DNA of 64,000 nt from Acetobacter garciniae (GTDB lineage Bacteria; Pseudomonadota; Alphaproteobacteria; Acetobacterales; Acetobacteraceae), in the NCBI RefSeq assembly GCF_017377735.1, contig NZ_JAFVMH010000001.1, positions 372,001 through 436,000 on the forward strand, in the 5' to 3' direction. The notes beneath the pieces were generated by a model, which saw nothing but the letters and a program-made list of their open reading frames with translations, ran no database searches and was not told where the DNA came from. This document shows positions 8,081-16,800 of this stretch, piece after piece (positions within the stretch are counted from its first letter, which is position 1; every line of letters begins with the position of its first letter). The position numbers were made by a program, and so were the translations under genes.

Positions 8081-9325
8081 ATGCAGGAGATCAAAAGAGT
8101 GAGCGGCGTTCCTGTTTCTGTGGTCATAACGACATATAATTCTGCGGATATTATAGAAGAAACCCTTTGTAATATTAAAAACCAAACACTTGAGTATTAT
8201 CAGGTTATTGTGGTTGACGATAAATCGACGGATGGTACGGCAGAGATACTGGAAAAATTTGACAAGGAGGACAATTTCAAGATCGTTTTCAACGATAAAA
8301 ACCGTGGTGCTGCCTATTCGAGGAATCTGGCCTTATCCCTTGCTCAGGGTGAGTATCTTATCTTCCTGGACGATGATGATATATATCATCCCGATATGCT
8401 GGAAAAAGCCTATCATGCTGCTAAATCACGTGATGCGGATATAGTGGTTTTCCGGTCATACGGTAAAAATCTGCAGACGCATGATACATCTCCCATGACA
8501 TGGTCCATCAGAGATGATTTATTGCCGGATACGGAGGTTTTTTCTGCCAGGGATATAAAAAACAATATTTTCCACTGCTTTGTATGGTGGGCATGGGATA
8601 AGATTATCAAAAGAAAAATCATTCTGGAATCCGGGTTGCGATTTCAGGAAATAAGAACGACCAATGATTTGTATTTTGTTTTTTCTATTGTTCTCTGCGC
8701 GCAGAGACTGTCAAAAATAGACGATTATCTTATTACGCATGTCTTCGATAGAAAGAACTCGCTCTCCAATACCAGGGAGCAATCGTTCCTCTGTGCGCTC
8801 ATCGCGCTCAGAGGGGTACGGGATGAGTTGATAAAAAAGGGTGTATATGAGCATTATAAAGCATATTATTTTGAATATTGTGTCAGTTTCCTTAATTGGC
8901 ATCTGATTACATTAAAAGACACGGCTTTTTTTGAAATGTATGAATGTATAAAGGATTTCTTTCAGGAAATTCAGTTAGACCCCAGTCTTCTTGCGGGAGG
9001 CTATGAAAAAGAAAAATATAAGGAATTTTCAACGCTTTCTTCCAACGAATATTTAATACGGGAATTTCATAAGCTGAGCCTCGACCGTACGCGGGGCGAG
9101 GTTGAACTGAAAAAGACGCAGGCTGATTTTAAAAACACCGTCACGTCCCTTGAACACAAAGTGGCGTCGCTCGAAGCATCTTTGAATGAAAAAGAGAATA
9201 TTATTATAAAATTAAAGAATTATATTTCTCATATGGAAAGTTCAAAATCGTGGAAAATAACAAAACCCCTGCGCGCGGTTAATTTTTTTGTAAGCAATAG
9301 TGTCGGGAGAGGGGGTAGGAGATAG
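8081..9325 (+). CDS. Glycosyltransferase family 2 with C-terminal coiled coil
   Basis: A 414-residue GT-A fold glycosyltransferase. The GT2 domain covers about residues 8-230, with VSVVITTYNSADIIEETL, VVDDKSTDGT, GAAYSRNLAL and an acidic metal-binding run FLDDDDIYHPDM (Asp near 97-100). A central part of unknown role follows, then a coiled coil (LKKTQADFKNTVTSLEHKVA, about residues 345-395) and the tail SKSWKITKPLRAV. The sugar and acceptor cannot be deduced; neighbouring rhamnose genes suggest surface glycan assembly. The gene is strikingly AT-rich compared with both sides, a sign of transfer. ATG at 8081 is preferred to the GTG at 8039. Confidence 0.88.
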   Translation: MQEIKRVSGVPVSVVITTYNSADIIEETLCNIKNQTLEYYQVIVVDDKSTDGTAEILEKFDKEDNFKIVFNDKNRGAAYSRNLALSLAQGEYLIFLDDDDIYHPDMLEKAYHAAKSRDADIVVFRSYGKNLQTHDTSPMTWSIRDDLLPDTEVFSARDIKNNIFHCFVWWAWDKIIKRKIILESGLRFQEIRTTNDLYFVFSIVLCAQRLSKIDDYLITHVFDRKNSLSNTREQSFLCALIALRGVRDELIKKGVYEHYKAYYFEYCVSFLNWHLITLKDTAFFEMYECIKDFFQEIQLDPSLLAGGYEKEKYKEFSTLSSNEYLIREFHKLSLDRTRGEVELKKTQADFKNTVTSLEHKVASLEASLNEKENIIIKLKNYISHMESSKSWKITKPLRAVNFFVSNSVGRGGRR

Positions 9326-9404
9326 TTTTGTAATTTTTATTGATTTTATGGGCGCGGTCGCTCATGAGACAACGAAAATATAAAATCTTTTAAAGAGGTG
9401 CTGA

Positions 9405-10463
9405 TTGCGTATCTTATTGACAGGCGGTTGCGGTTTTATCGGGTCTGCGGTCATCAGGCACCTTGTCCGGACGACCGATCATTCTGTTCTGAACGTGGAC
9501 TGCATGACCTATGCAGCGTCCGAAGAAACAGTGGAAGATGCGTCGTCCAGCGGTCGGTATGCGTTCGCGCGTACCAATATCGTCGATAGCAGCGAGATGA
9601 GCTGCCTGTTCGAGGCGTTTCGTCCCCACGCGGTCATGCATCTGGCGGCCGAAAGCCATGTCGATCGCTCGATCGACGGTCCGGGCGTGTTTATCCAGAC
9701 GAATGTGGTGGGCACGTACTCCCTGCTCGAAGCCGCCCGCAAATACTGGCTGTCGCTCGACAAAGCCGATCGGGCGGCTTTTCGCTTCCATCATATCTCG
9801 ACGGATGAGGTGTTCGGTGCGCTGGGGCCCCATGATCCGCCGTTTACGGAAACGACACCTTACGATCCGCGCAGTCCTTATTCCGCCAGCAAGGCATCGT
9901 CCGATCATCTGGTGCGGGCATGGTACCATACCTATGGGCTGCCCACTTTCGTGACCAATACCACCAACAATTACGGCATCTGGCATTTCCCCGAAAAGCT
10001 TATTCCGCTCATCACCATCAACGCCATCGAGGGCAAGGACCTGCCTGTCTATGGTGATGGCGCCAATGTGCGGGACTGGCTGTTCGTGGAAGACCATGCC
10101 GAGGCCCTGGTCAAGGCGGTCGAAAAAGGCGTTCCGGGCGAAACCTACGCCATAGGTGCCCGCCAGCCGCGCAGCAACCTGGAGGTTGTCCGTACCATCT
10201 GCAAAGTGCTGGACGAACTCGCGCCGGATGCACACGGGCCGCGTGAGCGTCTGATCCGGTTCGTCACAGACCGCCCGGGCCATGATTTCCGCTACGAAAT
10301 CGATCCCTCCCACGCCGAACAGGCGCTGGGCTGGAAAGCCCGGCATGATTTCGAAACCGGAATCCGCCGCACCGTGCAGTGGTATCTGGACAACCGCTCC
10401 TGGTGGGAGGGCATTCGCGCCCGCCGTTATACTGGCAACCGTATGGGAACTGCCGCCGAATGA
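9405..10463 (+). CDS. rfbB: dTDP-glucose 4,6-dehydratase (RmlB)
   Basis: A 352-residue extended short-chain dehydrogenase, second step of dTDP-L-rhamnose synthesis (dTDP-glucose to dTDP-4-keto-6-deoxyglucose). Seen are the NAD motif TGGCGFIGS (residues 7-15), [12 protein letters not shown], the STDEVFG triad segment, YSASK (Tyr159, Lys163) and [17 protein letters not shown]. The usual [14 protein letters not shown] reads [14 protein letters not shown], a small deviation. Translation begins at TTG 9405 after an AGAGG site; no ATG is nearby. Its TGA overlaps the rmlA start (ATGA). Base composition is GC-rich, unlike the preceding transferase. Confidence 0.95.
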   Translation: MRILLTGGCGFIGSAVIRHLVRTTDHSVLNVDCMTYAASEETVEDASSSGRYAFARTNIVDSSEMSCLFEAFRPHAVMHLAAESHVDRSIDGPGVFIQTNVVGTYSLLEAARKYWLSLDKADRAAFRFHHISTDEVFGALGPHDPPFTETTPYDPRSPYSASKASSDHLVRAWYHTYGLPTFVTNTTNNYGIWHFPEKLIPLITINAIEGKDLPVYGDGANVRDWLFVEDHAEALVKAVEKGVPGETYAIGARQPRSNLEVVRTICKVLDELAPDAHGPRERLIRFVTDRPGHDFRYEIDPSHAEQALGWKARHDFETGIRRTVQWYLDNRSWWEGIRARRYTGNRMGTAAE

Positions 10464-11371
10464 CACAGAAAACTGCAATTTCCACACCCATGAAGGGTAT
10501 TCTGCTGGCAGGCGGCTCCGGAACCCGGCTCTACCCGATGACCATAGCCACCAGCAAGCAGCTTCTGCCGGTTTACGACAAGCCGATGATCTACTATCCG
10601 CTGTCCACGCTGATGCTGGCCGGTATTCGCGATATCATGATCATCAGCACACCGGCCGACCTGCCGCAGTTCAAGCGCCTGCTGGGGGATGGCTCCCAGT
10701 TTGGCGTGACGTTCGAATACCGTGTTCAGCCCACGCCAGACGGTATTCCACAGGCTTTCCTGATCGCGGAGGACTGGCTGGGTCATGCGCCCAGTGCTCT
10801 CGTCCTTGGCGACAATCTGATTTTTGCGGACCATTTAAGTGTTGCCCTGCAAACCGCTGCCTTGCGGCCTTCGGGGGCGACGGTTTTCGCCTATCAGGTC
10901 CGTGACCCCGAGCGTTATGGCGTGGTGACTTTCGATTCCACGGGGCGCGCATTGAGTATTGTTGAAAAACCCAGCAATCCCCCTTCCAACTGGGCGGTCA
11001 CCGGGCTTTATTTCTATGATGCTCGGGTGCTGGACTTTGCCAAACGGCTCAAACCCTCAGACCGCGGCGAACTGGAAATAACCGATCTCAATCGCTTCTA
11101 TCTGGAAGAGGGATCCTTGCAGGTCGACCGTCTTGGGCGGGGCTGTGCCTGGCTGGACGCGGGCATTCCAGACAGCCTGATGGAAGCAAGCCAGTTTGTG
11201 AATACGATTCAGGCCAGGCAGGGCATGCTCGTCGGCTCCCCGGCCGAGGTCGCCTACCGTATGGGCTTCATTACAGCGGATCAGTTGCGTGATCATGCCC
11301 GATGCATGATCAAGACGGAACTGGGGCGTCTGTTGATGCAGGTTGCCGATTCAGAAGCTGGGCATCGCTGA
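10460..11371 (+). CDS. rfbA: Glucose-1-phosphate thymidylyltransferase (RmlA)
   Basis: A 303-residue nucleotidyltransferase joining dTTP and glucose-1-phosphate into dTDP-glucose, the first rhamnose-pathway step. The signature [16 protein letters not shown], then [20 protein letters not shown], the LVLGDNLIF metal site, [19 protein letters not shown], and [19 protein letters not shown] identify it. The ATG at 10460 overlaps the rmlB stop (ATGA), favouring coupled translation; the family's usual first Met (MKGILL) is ten residues further on but has no ribosome site. Length is normal. Confidence 0.95.
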   Translation: MTQKTAISTPMKGILLAGGSGTRLYPMTIATSKQLLPVYDKPMIYYPLSTLMLAGIRDIMIISTPADLPQFKRLLGDGSQFGVTFEYRVQPTPDGIPQAFLIAEDWLGHAPSALVLGDNLIFADHLSVALQTAALRPSGATVFAYQVRDPERYGVVTFDSTGRALSIVEKPSNPPSNWAVTGLYFYDARVLDFAKRLKPSDRGELEITDLNRFYLEEGSLQVDRLGRGCAWLDAGIPDSLMEASQFVNTIQARQGMLVGSPAEVAYRMGFITADQLRDHARCMIKTELGRLLMQVADSEAGHR

Positions 11372-11419
11372 TCGCAAGGCTTTTCTTCCAGAATATTTAT
11401 ACATGCTAGAGTTCAGAGT

Positions 11420-11977
11420 ATGAAAACAGAGCGCTTGGCCATTCCTGACGTCATTGTCCTGACACCGCCTCGTTTCGGGGATAATCGCGGTTTCTTCTCG
11501 GAAACCTATAATATCGACCGTATGCGTGAGGCAGGCATCACTCAGCCTTTCGTGCAGGACAACCAGAGTCTTTCCCGCCAGAAAGGCGTTGTGCGTGGCT
11601 TGCACTGCCAGGTTGCGCCCCACGCCCAAGGCAAGCTGGTCCGCTGCACGAAAGGTGCTATCTGGGATGTGGCAGTGGATGCCCGTACCGGTTCCCCGAC
11701 CTACGGCCAATGGGTGGCGGCCGAACTGTCGGAAGACAACTGGTCGCAGCTCTGGATTCCGCCTGGGTTCCTGCATGGCTTCTGCACCCTGACGGAGAAT
11801 GCGGAGGTCCAATACAAATGCACGGCCCTTTACGACAAGGCATCTGAACGCGCGGTGATCTGGAACAGTGCAGAGCTTGCCATTGACTGGCCGATCAAGC
11901 CGGAGGACGCCGTGTTGTCCGAAAAAGACCTGCTGTCCCCCGAATTTTCGGCGGCCCAGGGCTGGTTTCAGCTATAG
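11420..11977 (+). CDS. rfbC: dTDP-4-dehydrorhamnose 3,5-epimerase (RmlC)
   Basis: A 185-residue cupin-type epimerase, third step of dTDP-L-rhamnose synthesis. Family blocks seen are RFGDNRGFFSETYN, FVQDNQSLSRQKGVVRGLHCQ with the catalytic His62, GKLVRCTKGAIWDVAVD, LWIPPGFLHGFCTL and AEVQYKCTALYDK. The common RGLHFQ reads RGLHCQ here. It starts 48 bp after rmlA. Gene order in this window is B-A-C-D. Confidence 0.95.
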   Translation: MKTERLAIPDVIVLTPPRFGDNRGFFSETYNIDRMREAGITQPFVQDNQSLSRQKGVVRGLHCQVAPHAQGKLVRCTKGAIWDVAVDARTGSPTYGQWVAAELSEDNWSQLWIPPGFLHGFCTLTENAEVQYKCTALYDKASERAVIWNSAELAIDWPIKPEDAVLSEKDLLSPEFSAAQGWFQL

Positions 11978-11994
11978 CTGCGGGGCATTGTCCG

Positions 11995-12894
11995 ATGAAT
12001 AGTCTCGCACCTCAAGGCGGCCCCATTCTGGTTACGGGGGGGCAGGGCCAGTTGGCGACATCCCTGGTCAAATTGGGGGGGGCGCGTATTCACCGTGTAG
12101 GACGCCCCGATTTCGATTTCGACCGGCCTGAAACGCTGGCACGCATTTTGGATGCCATTGAGCCGGTGGCGGTGGTCAATGCCGCTGCGTGGACCGCTGT
12201 CGATCTGGCGGAAAGTGAGCCCGAAGCTGCGGCTCGCGCCAATACCTCCGGTCCCGCCGAGTTGGCCCGGCTCTGTGCGCTACGAGACATCCCGCTTATT
12301 CATATTTCGACAGATTATGTCTTTGCGGGGAACAAGGGCGCGCCCTATGTGGAAACAGATAGCATTTCCCCCCAGACAGTCTACGGCGAAACAAAAGCCG
12401 AAGGCGAGAAACTGGCATTGGCGGCCAACCCTAAAACCCTGGTTTTGCGCACATCATGGGTTTATTCGGCCCACGGGAAAAATTTTGTGCGGACGATACT
12501 GAACGCGGGCGCTAAAAACCCCACCCTGAAAGTTGTTGGCGATCAGCGTGGTAACCCAACCAGTTCCGATGATCTGGCGCGGGCCATCCTTTCAGTCCTG
12601 GCTGTTATGGAAAAGGATAGCTGGAGAGACGAGTTCGCAGGCATTTACCACGCTTGCGGCACGGGTGAGACAACATGGCATGGCCTGGCCGTCGCAGCGC
12701 TGAAAGAGGCCACAGCCTACGGGCAGGCAATGCCGGACGTGACAGCCATCCGGACAGAAGACTGGCCAACGCCCGCCAAGCGTCCGGCGGTTTCCAGCAT
12801 GGATAGTGCTAAACTGAAGCGCGTATTTGGGGTGGCTATGCCGGCATGGGAAGACAGCTTACGTCAGGTTGTCAAAACGCTTTATAGTTCATAG
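11995..12894 (+). CDS. rfbD: dTDP-4-dehydrorhamnose reductase (RmlD)
   Basis: A 299-residue short-chain reductase completing dTDP-L-rhamnose. Features are the NADPH motif VTGGQGQLATSL near residue 14, VVNAAAWTAVDLAESEPEAA, HISTDYVFAGNKGAPYVE, the catalytic Tyr130/Lys134 in VYGETKAEGE, LRTSWVYSAHGKNFVRT, and GNPTSSDDLA. It begins 17 bp after rmlC in the same operon. With this gene the full four-enzyme set is present. Confidence 0.95.
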   Translation: MNSLAPQGGPILVTGGQGQLATSLVKLGGARIHRVGRPDFDFDRPETLARILDAIEPVAVVNAAAWTAVDLAESEPEAAARANTSGPAELARLCALRDIPLIHISTDYVFAGNKGAPYVETDSISPQTVYGETKAEGEKLALAANPKTLVLRTSWVYSAHGKNFVRTILNAGAKNPTLKVVGDQRGNPTSSDDLARAILSVLAVMEKDSWRDEFAGIYHACGTGETTWHGLAVAALKEATAYGQAMPDVTAIRTEDWPTPAKRPAVSSMDSAKLKRVFGVAMPAWEDSLRQVVKTLYSS

Positions 12895-12920
12895 ACAGCA
12901 GTGAAAGAAAACAGGTTTTT

Positions 12921-13748
12921 ATGGTCAAAATTGCGCTGATCTATTTTGGTATTTCCAGGAGTCCATCGCAAACGAGAGATGGAATTTACAGGAATATTAT
13001 AAAGCCAAATGAAGATATCGGCGTGGAATTTACACAAATATCGTTTCTAAACATGATCGACAGGATCCATAATGCCAGGTCGGGCGAATATGAAGTCGAT
13101 ATCGATAGAAGCGATTTCCTGAAAATCTATTCTGATTACTATTTTCTTTTTGATCAAAAGAAAAATAAAATCGACGCTGAATTAGAAATTGCAAAAAAAA
13201 GACAAGACCCTTTCTGCGACGATTGGGCTTCTATAAGAAATTTATTAAATCAGTTGTATGTTTTAAAAAATGGGTGGAACGCTTTTGAAGCGATCAATAA
13301 CGATAAGTTTGATGCGTATTTTTTCGTCAGGCCAGACATTTTATATATAGATAAAGTTCTTATACCTGATTTACTGAAAAATATGAGCCACGCTAAATCT
13401 ATATTGATTCCATCATGGCATAGTTGGGGTGGGTTGAATGATCGATGCGCTTTGGCAAGGCCTGAAGCCGCAAAGTTTTATGCATCACGCTTTAATCAAA
13501 TCAAGAAATTTTGCAAGTATAACGACTTGCATTCAGAGTCTTTGTTGGCATGGATTGTGAGTTTGCAAGGATGTTACGTTGGTAACTTACCACTGCGCGG
13601 GAAAAGAGTACGCTCCCAAGGCTATGTGAAAGAAGAGGATTTTCAAGCAGCATCTATGCACATACCTAGCAAGACAAGGAGATTTCACTACAATTCAAGT
13701 AAAAGAGAAGTGCGTTGGGGGTATAAATTAAGAGATTTTCTTTCCTGA
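12921..13748 (+). CDS. Unrecognised protein of the glycan locus, possibly glycosyltransferase-like
   Basis: A 275-residue protein with no signal peptide or membrane segment. It begins with a beta strand VKIALIYFGISRSP, has YFFVRPDILYIDKVL around residue 135-150, SWHSWGGLNDRCALARPEAA around 170-190, and a basic C-terminus. The RPDILY and GGLNDRCALA blocks recall uncharacterised proteins of polysaccharide clusters thought to be glycosyltransferase-like, but I cannot place it in a family with confidence. The gene is very AT-rich, in contrast with rmlD 26 bp upstream, so it was probably acquired separately. Confidence 0.7.
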   Translation: MVKIALIYFGISRSPSQTRDGIYRNIIKPNEDIGVEFTQISFLNMIDRIHNARSGEYEVDIDRSDFLKIYSDYYFLFDQKKNKIDAELEIAKKRQDPFCDDWASIRNLLNQLYVLKNGWNAFEAINNDKFDAYFFVRPDILYIDKVLIPDLLKNMSHAKSILIPSWHSWGGLNDRCALARPEAAKFYASRFNQIKKFCKYNDLHSESLLAWIVSLQGCYVGNLPLRGKRVRSQGYVKEEDFQAASMHIPSKTRRFHYNSSKREVRWGYKLRDFLS

Positions 13749-13893
13749 CACGCGATATGCTTATATGCGATCTGCGGATTACGGATGGGTCACCATCATG
13801 TTGCCGATGCCAAGAGTGCACCAATGCAAAAAAGAAAGTATTTCAGAGCGCAAAACTAAATGCTAAAAAGGGTAAAATCAAGGTCAATCATAA

Positions 13894-16800
13894 TTGAGTG
13901 GATGTCCAATTTTTATGTCGATCGCTTCTGACACTGATATCATGCACCTTCTGCGTTCAAAAGTAATTTTGGCGGAGCCGCAGTTTTTGGCGTGGCCTCC
14001 CCCATGGGTTGGACATATTCCATTCGCATTTTGGCTCATGGAGAGTTCACGTCCGACGTGCATGGTGGAACTGGGAACTCATACTGGTAATTCTTATTGT
14101 GCGTTTTTGCAGGCGGCGATTGCTTGCGATTTGCCTATTAAATCCTATGCTGTCGATACTTGGGAGGGTGATCCCCACGCGGGTTATTATGGTAATGAGG
14201 TTTATGATGAGCTTAGTGCTTATCATAATCCCTTATATGGTGCGATTTCTTGCTTGATGCGGATGACTTTTGACCAGGCGCTTGATTATTTTTCCGATGG
14301 CTCGATCGATTTATTGCATATTGATGGTTTGCATACATATGATGCTGTAAAAAATGATTTTACAAAATGGCTTCCCAAAATGAGTCGGAGAGGCATAATT
14401 CTATTGCACGATATTAATGTGCGTGAACGGGGATTTGGTGTATGGAAATTGTGGGAAGAAATATCCGTGCAATATCCGGCTTTTTCTTTCGATCATTCTA
14501 ATGGCTTGGGCATGGTCTATGTGGGTTCTGAACCTATGCCCGAAAATATTCGCTGGTTAATAATGGACGTGGCGGTAAATTCAGAGCGACTAGCCGTTGT
14601 CCGTCGCTTTTTTTCACGTCTGGGTGCTGGTTTGTTTGATAGAGCATGGTCGCAGGAGCGCGCCAATCTTTTGTCGCGGGCCATGGACGAGAACCAGCGT
14701 TTTAGTGACATGGTTGTGGAACGCGACAATCGATTGAAGCCCTTATATGAAGAAGTAGAACGTCTTAATACTTTGCTCAACGATGCTACGGCGGCCGTGC
14801 ATCATGCCAATGATATGGTTGTGGAGCGCGATAATCGATTGGAGCCTCTCTATAAAGAAGTGGAGCGCCTCACTACTTTATATAAAAAAGCTGAAGCTAC
14901 GTATCCCATTAGACTCAAAATATTACAGAATGATGTAAAAAAATATACCAGCGAGATTTCCGAGCGCGACGACCGGTTGAGTATTCTTTATCCGGAAATT
15001 GAGCGCCTTAATGCGGCGGTTAAAGATTTAGAGATTCAGTTGCATGCAGTTTATGCCTCATCATCATGGCGCATTACAGCTTGGATGCGGTGGTGTAAGA
15101 CTTCTATCCGGACGGGGTTGCTTAAGTTTCGCTTTATAAAAAGAATTATGAGGCCTCTGTTGAATGAGGTTATTCGTAGGCCAAATAGGTTGCCGAAGCG
15201 TATTATCTTTATGCTTGCTTGTTTCTATAAGCTTGGGGTGCGCGGCACGTGGCGGCATTTAATTCAAATTGTGGATTTGCCTAGGCATAATGAAAGTGCG
15301 GCAACGGTAGTTTTGAAAGAAGAAAACTCGGAAAAAAAAGGCAGAAATATATGGTCAAGTAAGGAGCCGCTGCCAGTTTATGAATCATGGTTGGCTGTTA
15401 ATAGACTAAGCCGTGGCGCTATTGACAATATTTGCGCTTCTCTTGGAGAGCGAAAGGGTCGCACTCCGAAAATTTCATTGATTACGCCTGTTTATAATAC
15501 AGATCCCGTTTTTTTCGAGGAATTGCTTGAATCTGTTCTTGCGCAGGTATATGATGATTGGGAATTGTGTCTTGTCGATGATTGTAGCAGTGCACCGTAT
15601 GTAACAGCTATGCTGGAAAGAGCGATAGCTCGTGATTCACGTATCAAAACCACCCGTTTGGAGAAAAACGGGGGAATAAGTGTGGCTACGAATGCTGGCG
15701 TTGAAATGGCTAGTGGAGAGATTGTTGCCTTTCTTGATCATGATGATTTGATTACTCCTGATTGTTTGGCGGAATTGGCTATTTATTATGCGGATCATCC
15801 TGATGCGGATATTGTTTATAGTGATGATGATAAAATAGATACAAAGGGTCATCGTTATGCGCCTCAGTTTAAGCCGGACTGGGCGCCAATATTGCTTTTG
15901 TCATTTATGTATATTTCACATGTATTTAGCGTTCGTCGATCTCTCTTCGTCGAATTAGGTGGTTTTCGTAAATCATTTGACGGTTCTCAGGATTATGATT
16001 TTGCTTTGCGCGCTGCAGAGAAAGCCCGTCATGTAGGTCACATTCCAAAAATTCTCTATCATTGGCGTGCGGCTCCTGGTTCTACGGCCGTCTCTGCGGA
16101 TAATAAGCCTGCAAGCATCGAGGCAGGTCGTCGCGCCGTGCTGGAGGCCATGAAACGCCGGGGTTATTCTGATGTGCGTGTGATACATCCTGACTGGGCC
16201 GCCAAGGCACGATGCGGCATATTCGAACTTATTTTCCCTGATGATGGTCCATCAGTAACGATTGTTATTCCTACCAAAAATCAGGTTGATTTCCTTAGAA
16301 CTTGTATAAACTCTCTGGTAAAAACGACATATCGTAATTACAATATTCTAATCGTTGATAATGAGAGTGATGATCCCGAAGCAATTGCTTATCTGGAATC
16401 TCTAACGTTAGCTCCTCACATTCGGGTGGTTTGCATACCCAGCCCCGAAGGAGGATTTAATTTTGCTAATCTTAACAACAGGGCGGTTCAAGAATACTGC
16501 ACTACAGAGTATATATTGTTTCTTAACAACGATACCAAAGTCATATCGCCTGGATGGTTAAGCCAGATGATGGGTTATGGTCAGATGCCGGGAGTTGGCG
16601 CTGTAGGAGCAAGACTTTACTTTGAGGATAATACGGTCCAGCACGCAGGTGTTGTTCATGGCTATCATGAGGGACTGGTCGGGCATGCGTTTCGCAATAT
16701 TCCTCGACATGATTGGGGATATATGGGTTTTGTTCGAACATCACGTGAATATTCTGCCGTAACAGCAGCCTGTATGTTGACTTCGCGGACATTGTTCGAA

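Noticed and set aside
8750-8830. Possible RNA gene signal in the AT-rich GT2 region
   Set aside because: The coding frame is continuous with glycosyltransferase features; no tRNA-like fold or conserved tRNA arms were found there or elsewhere in the window.
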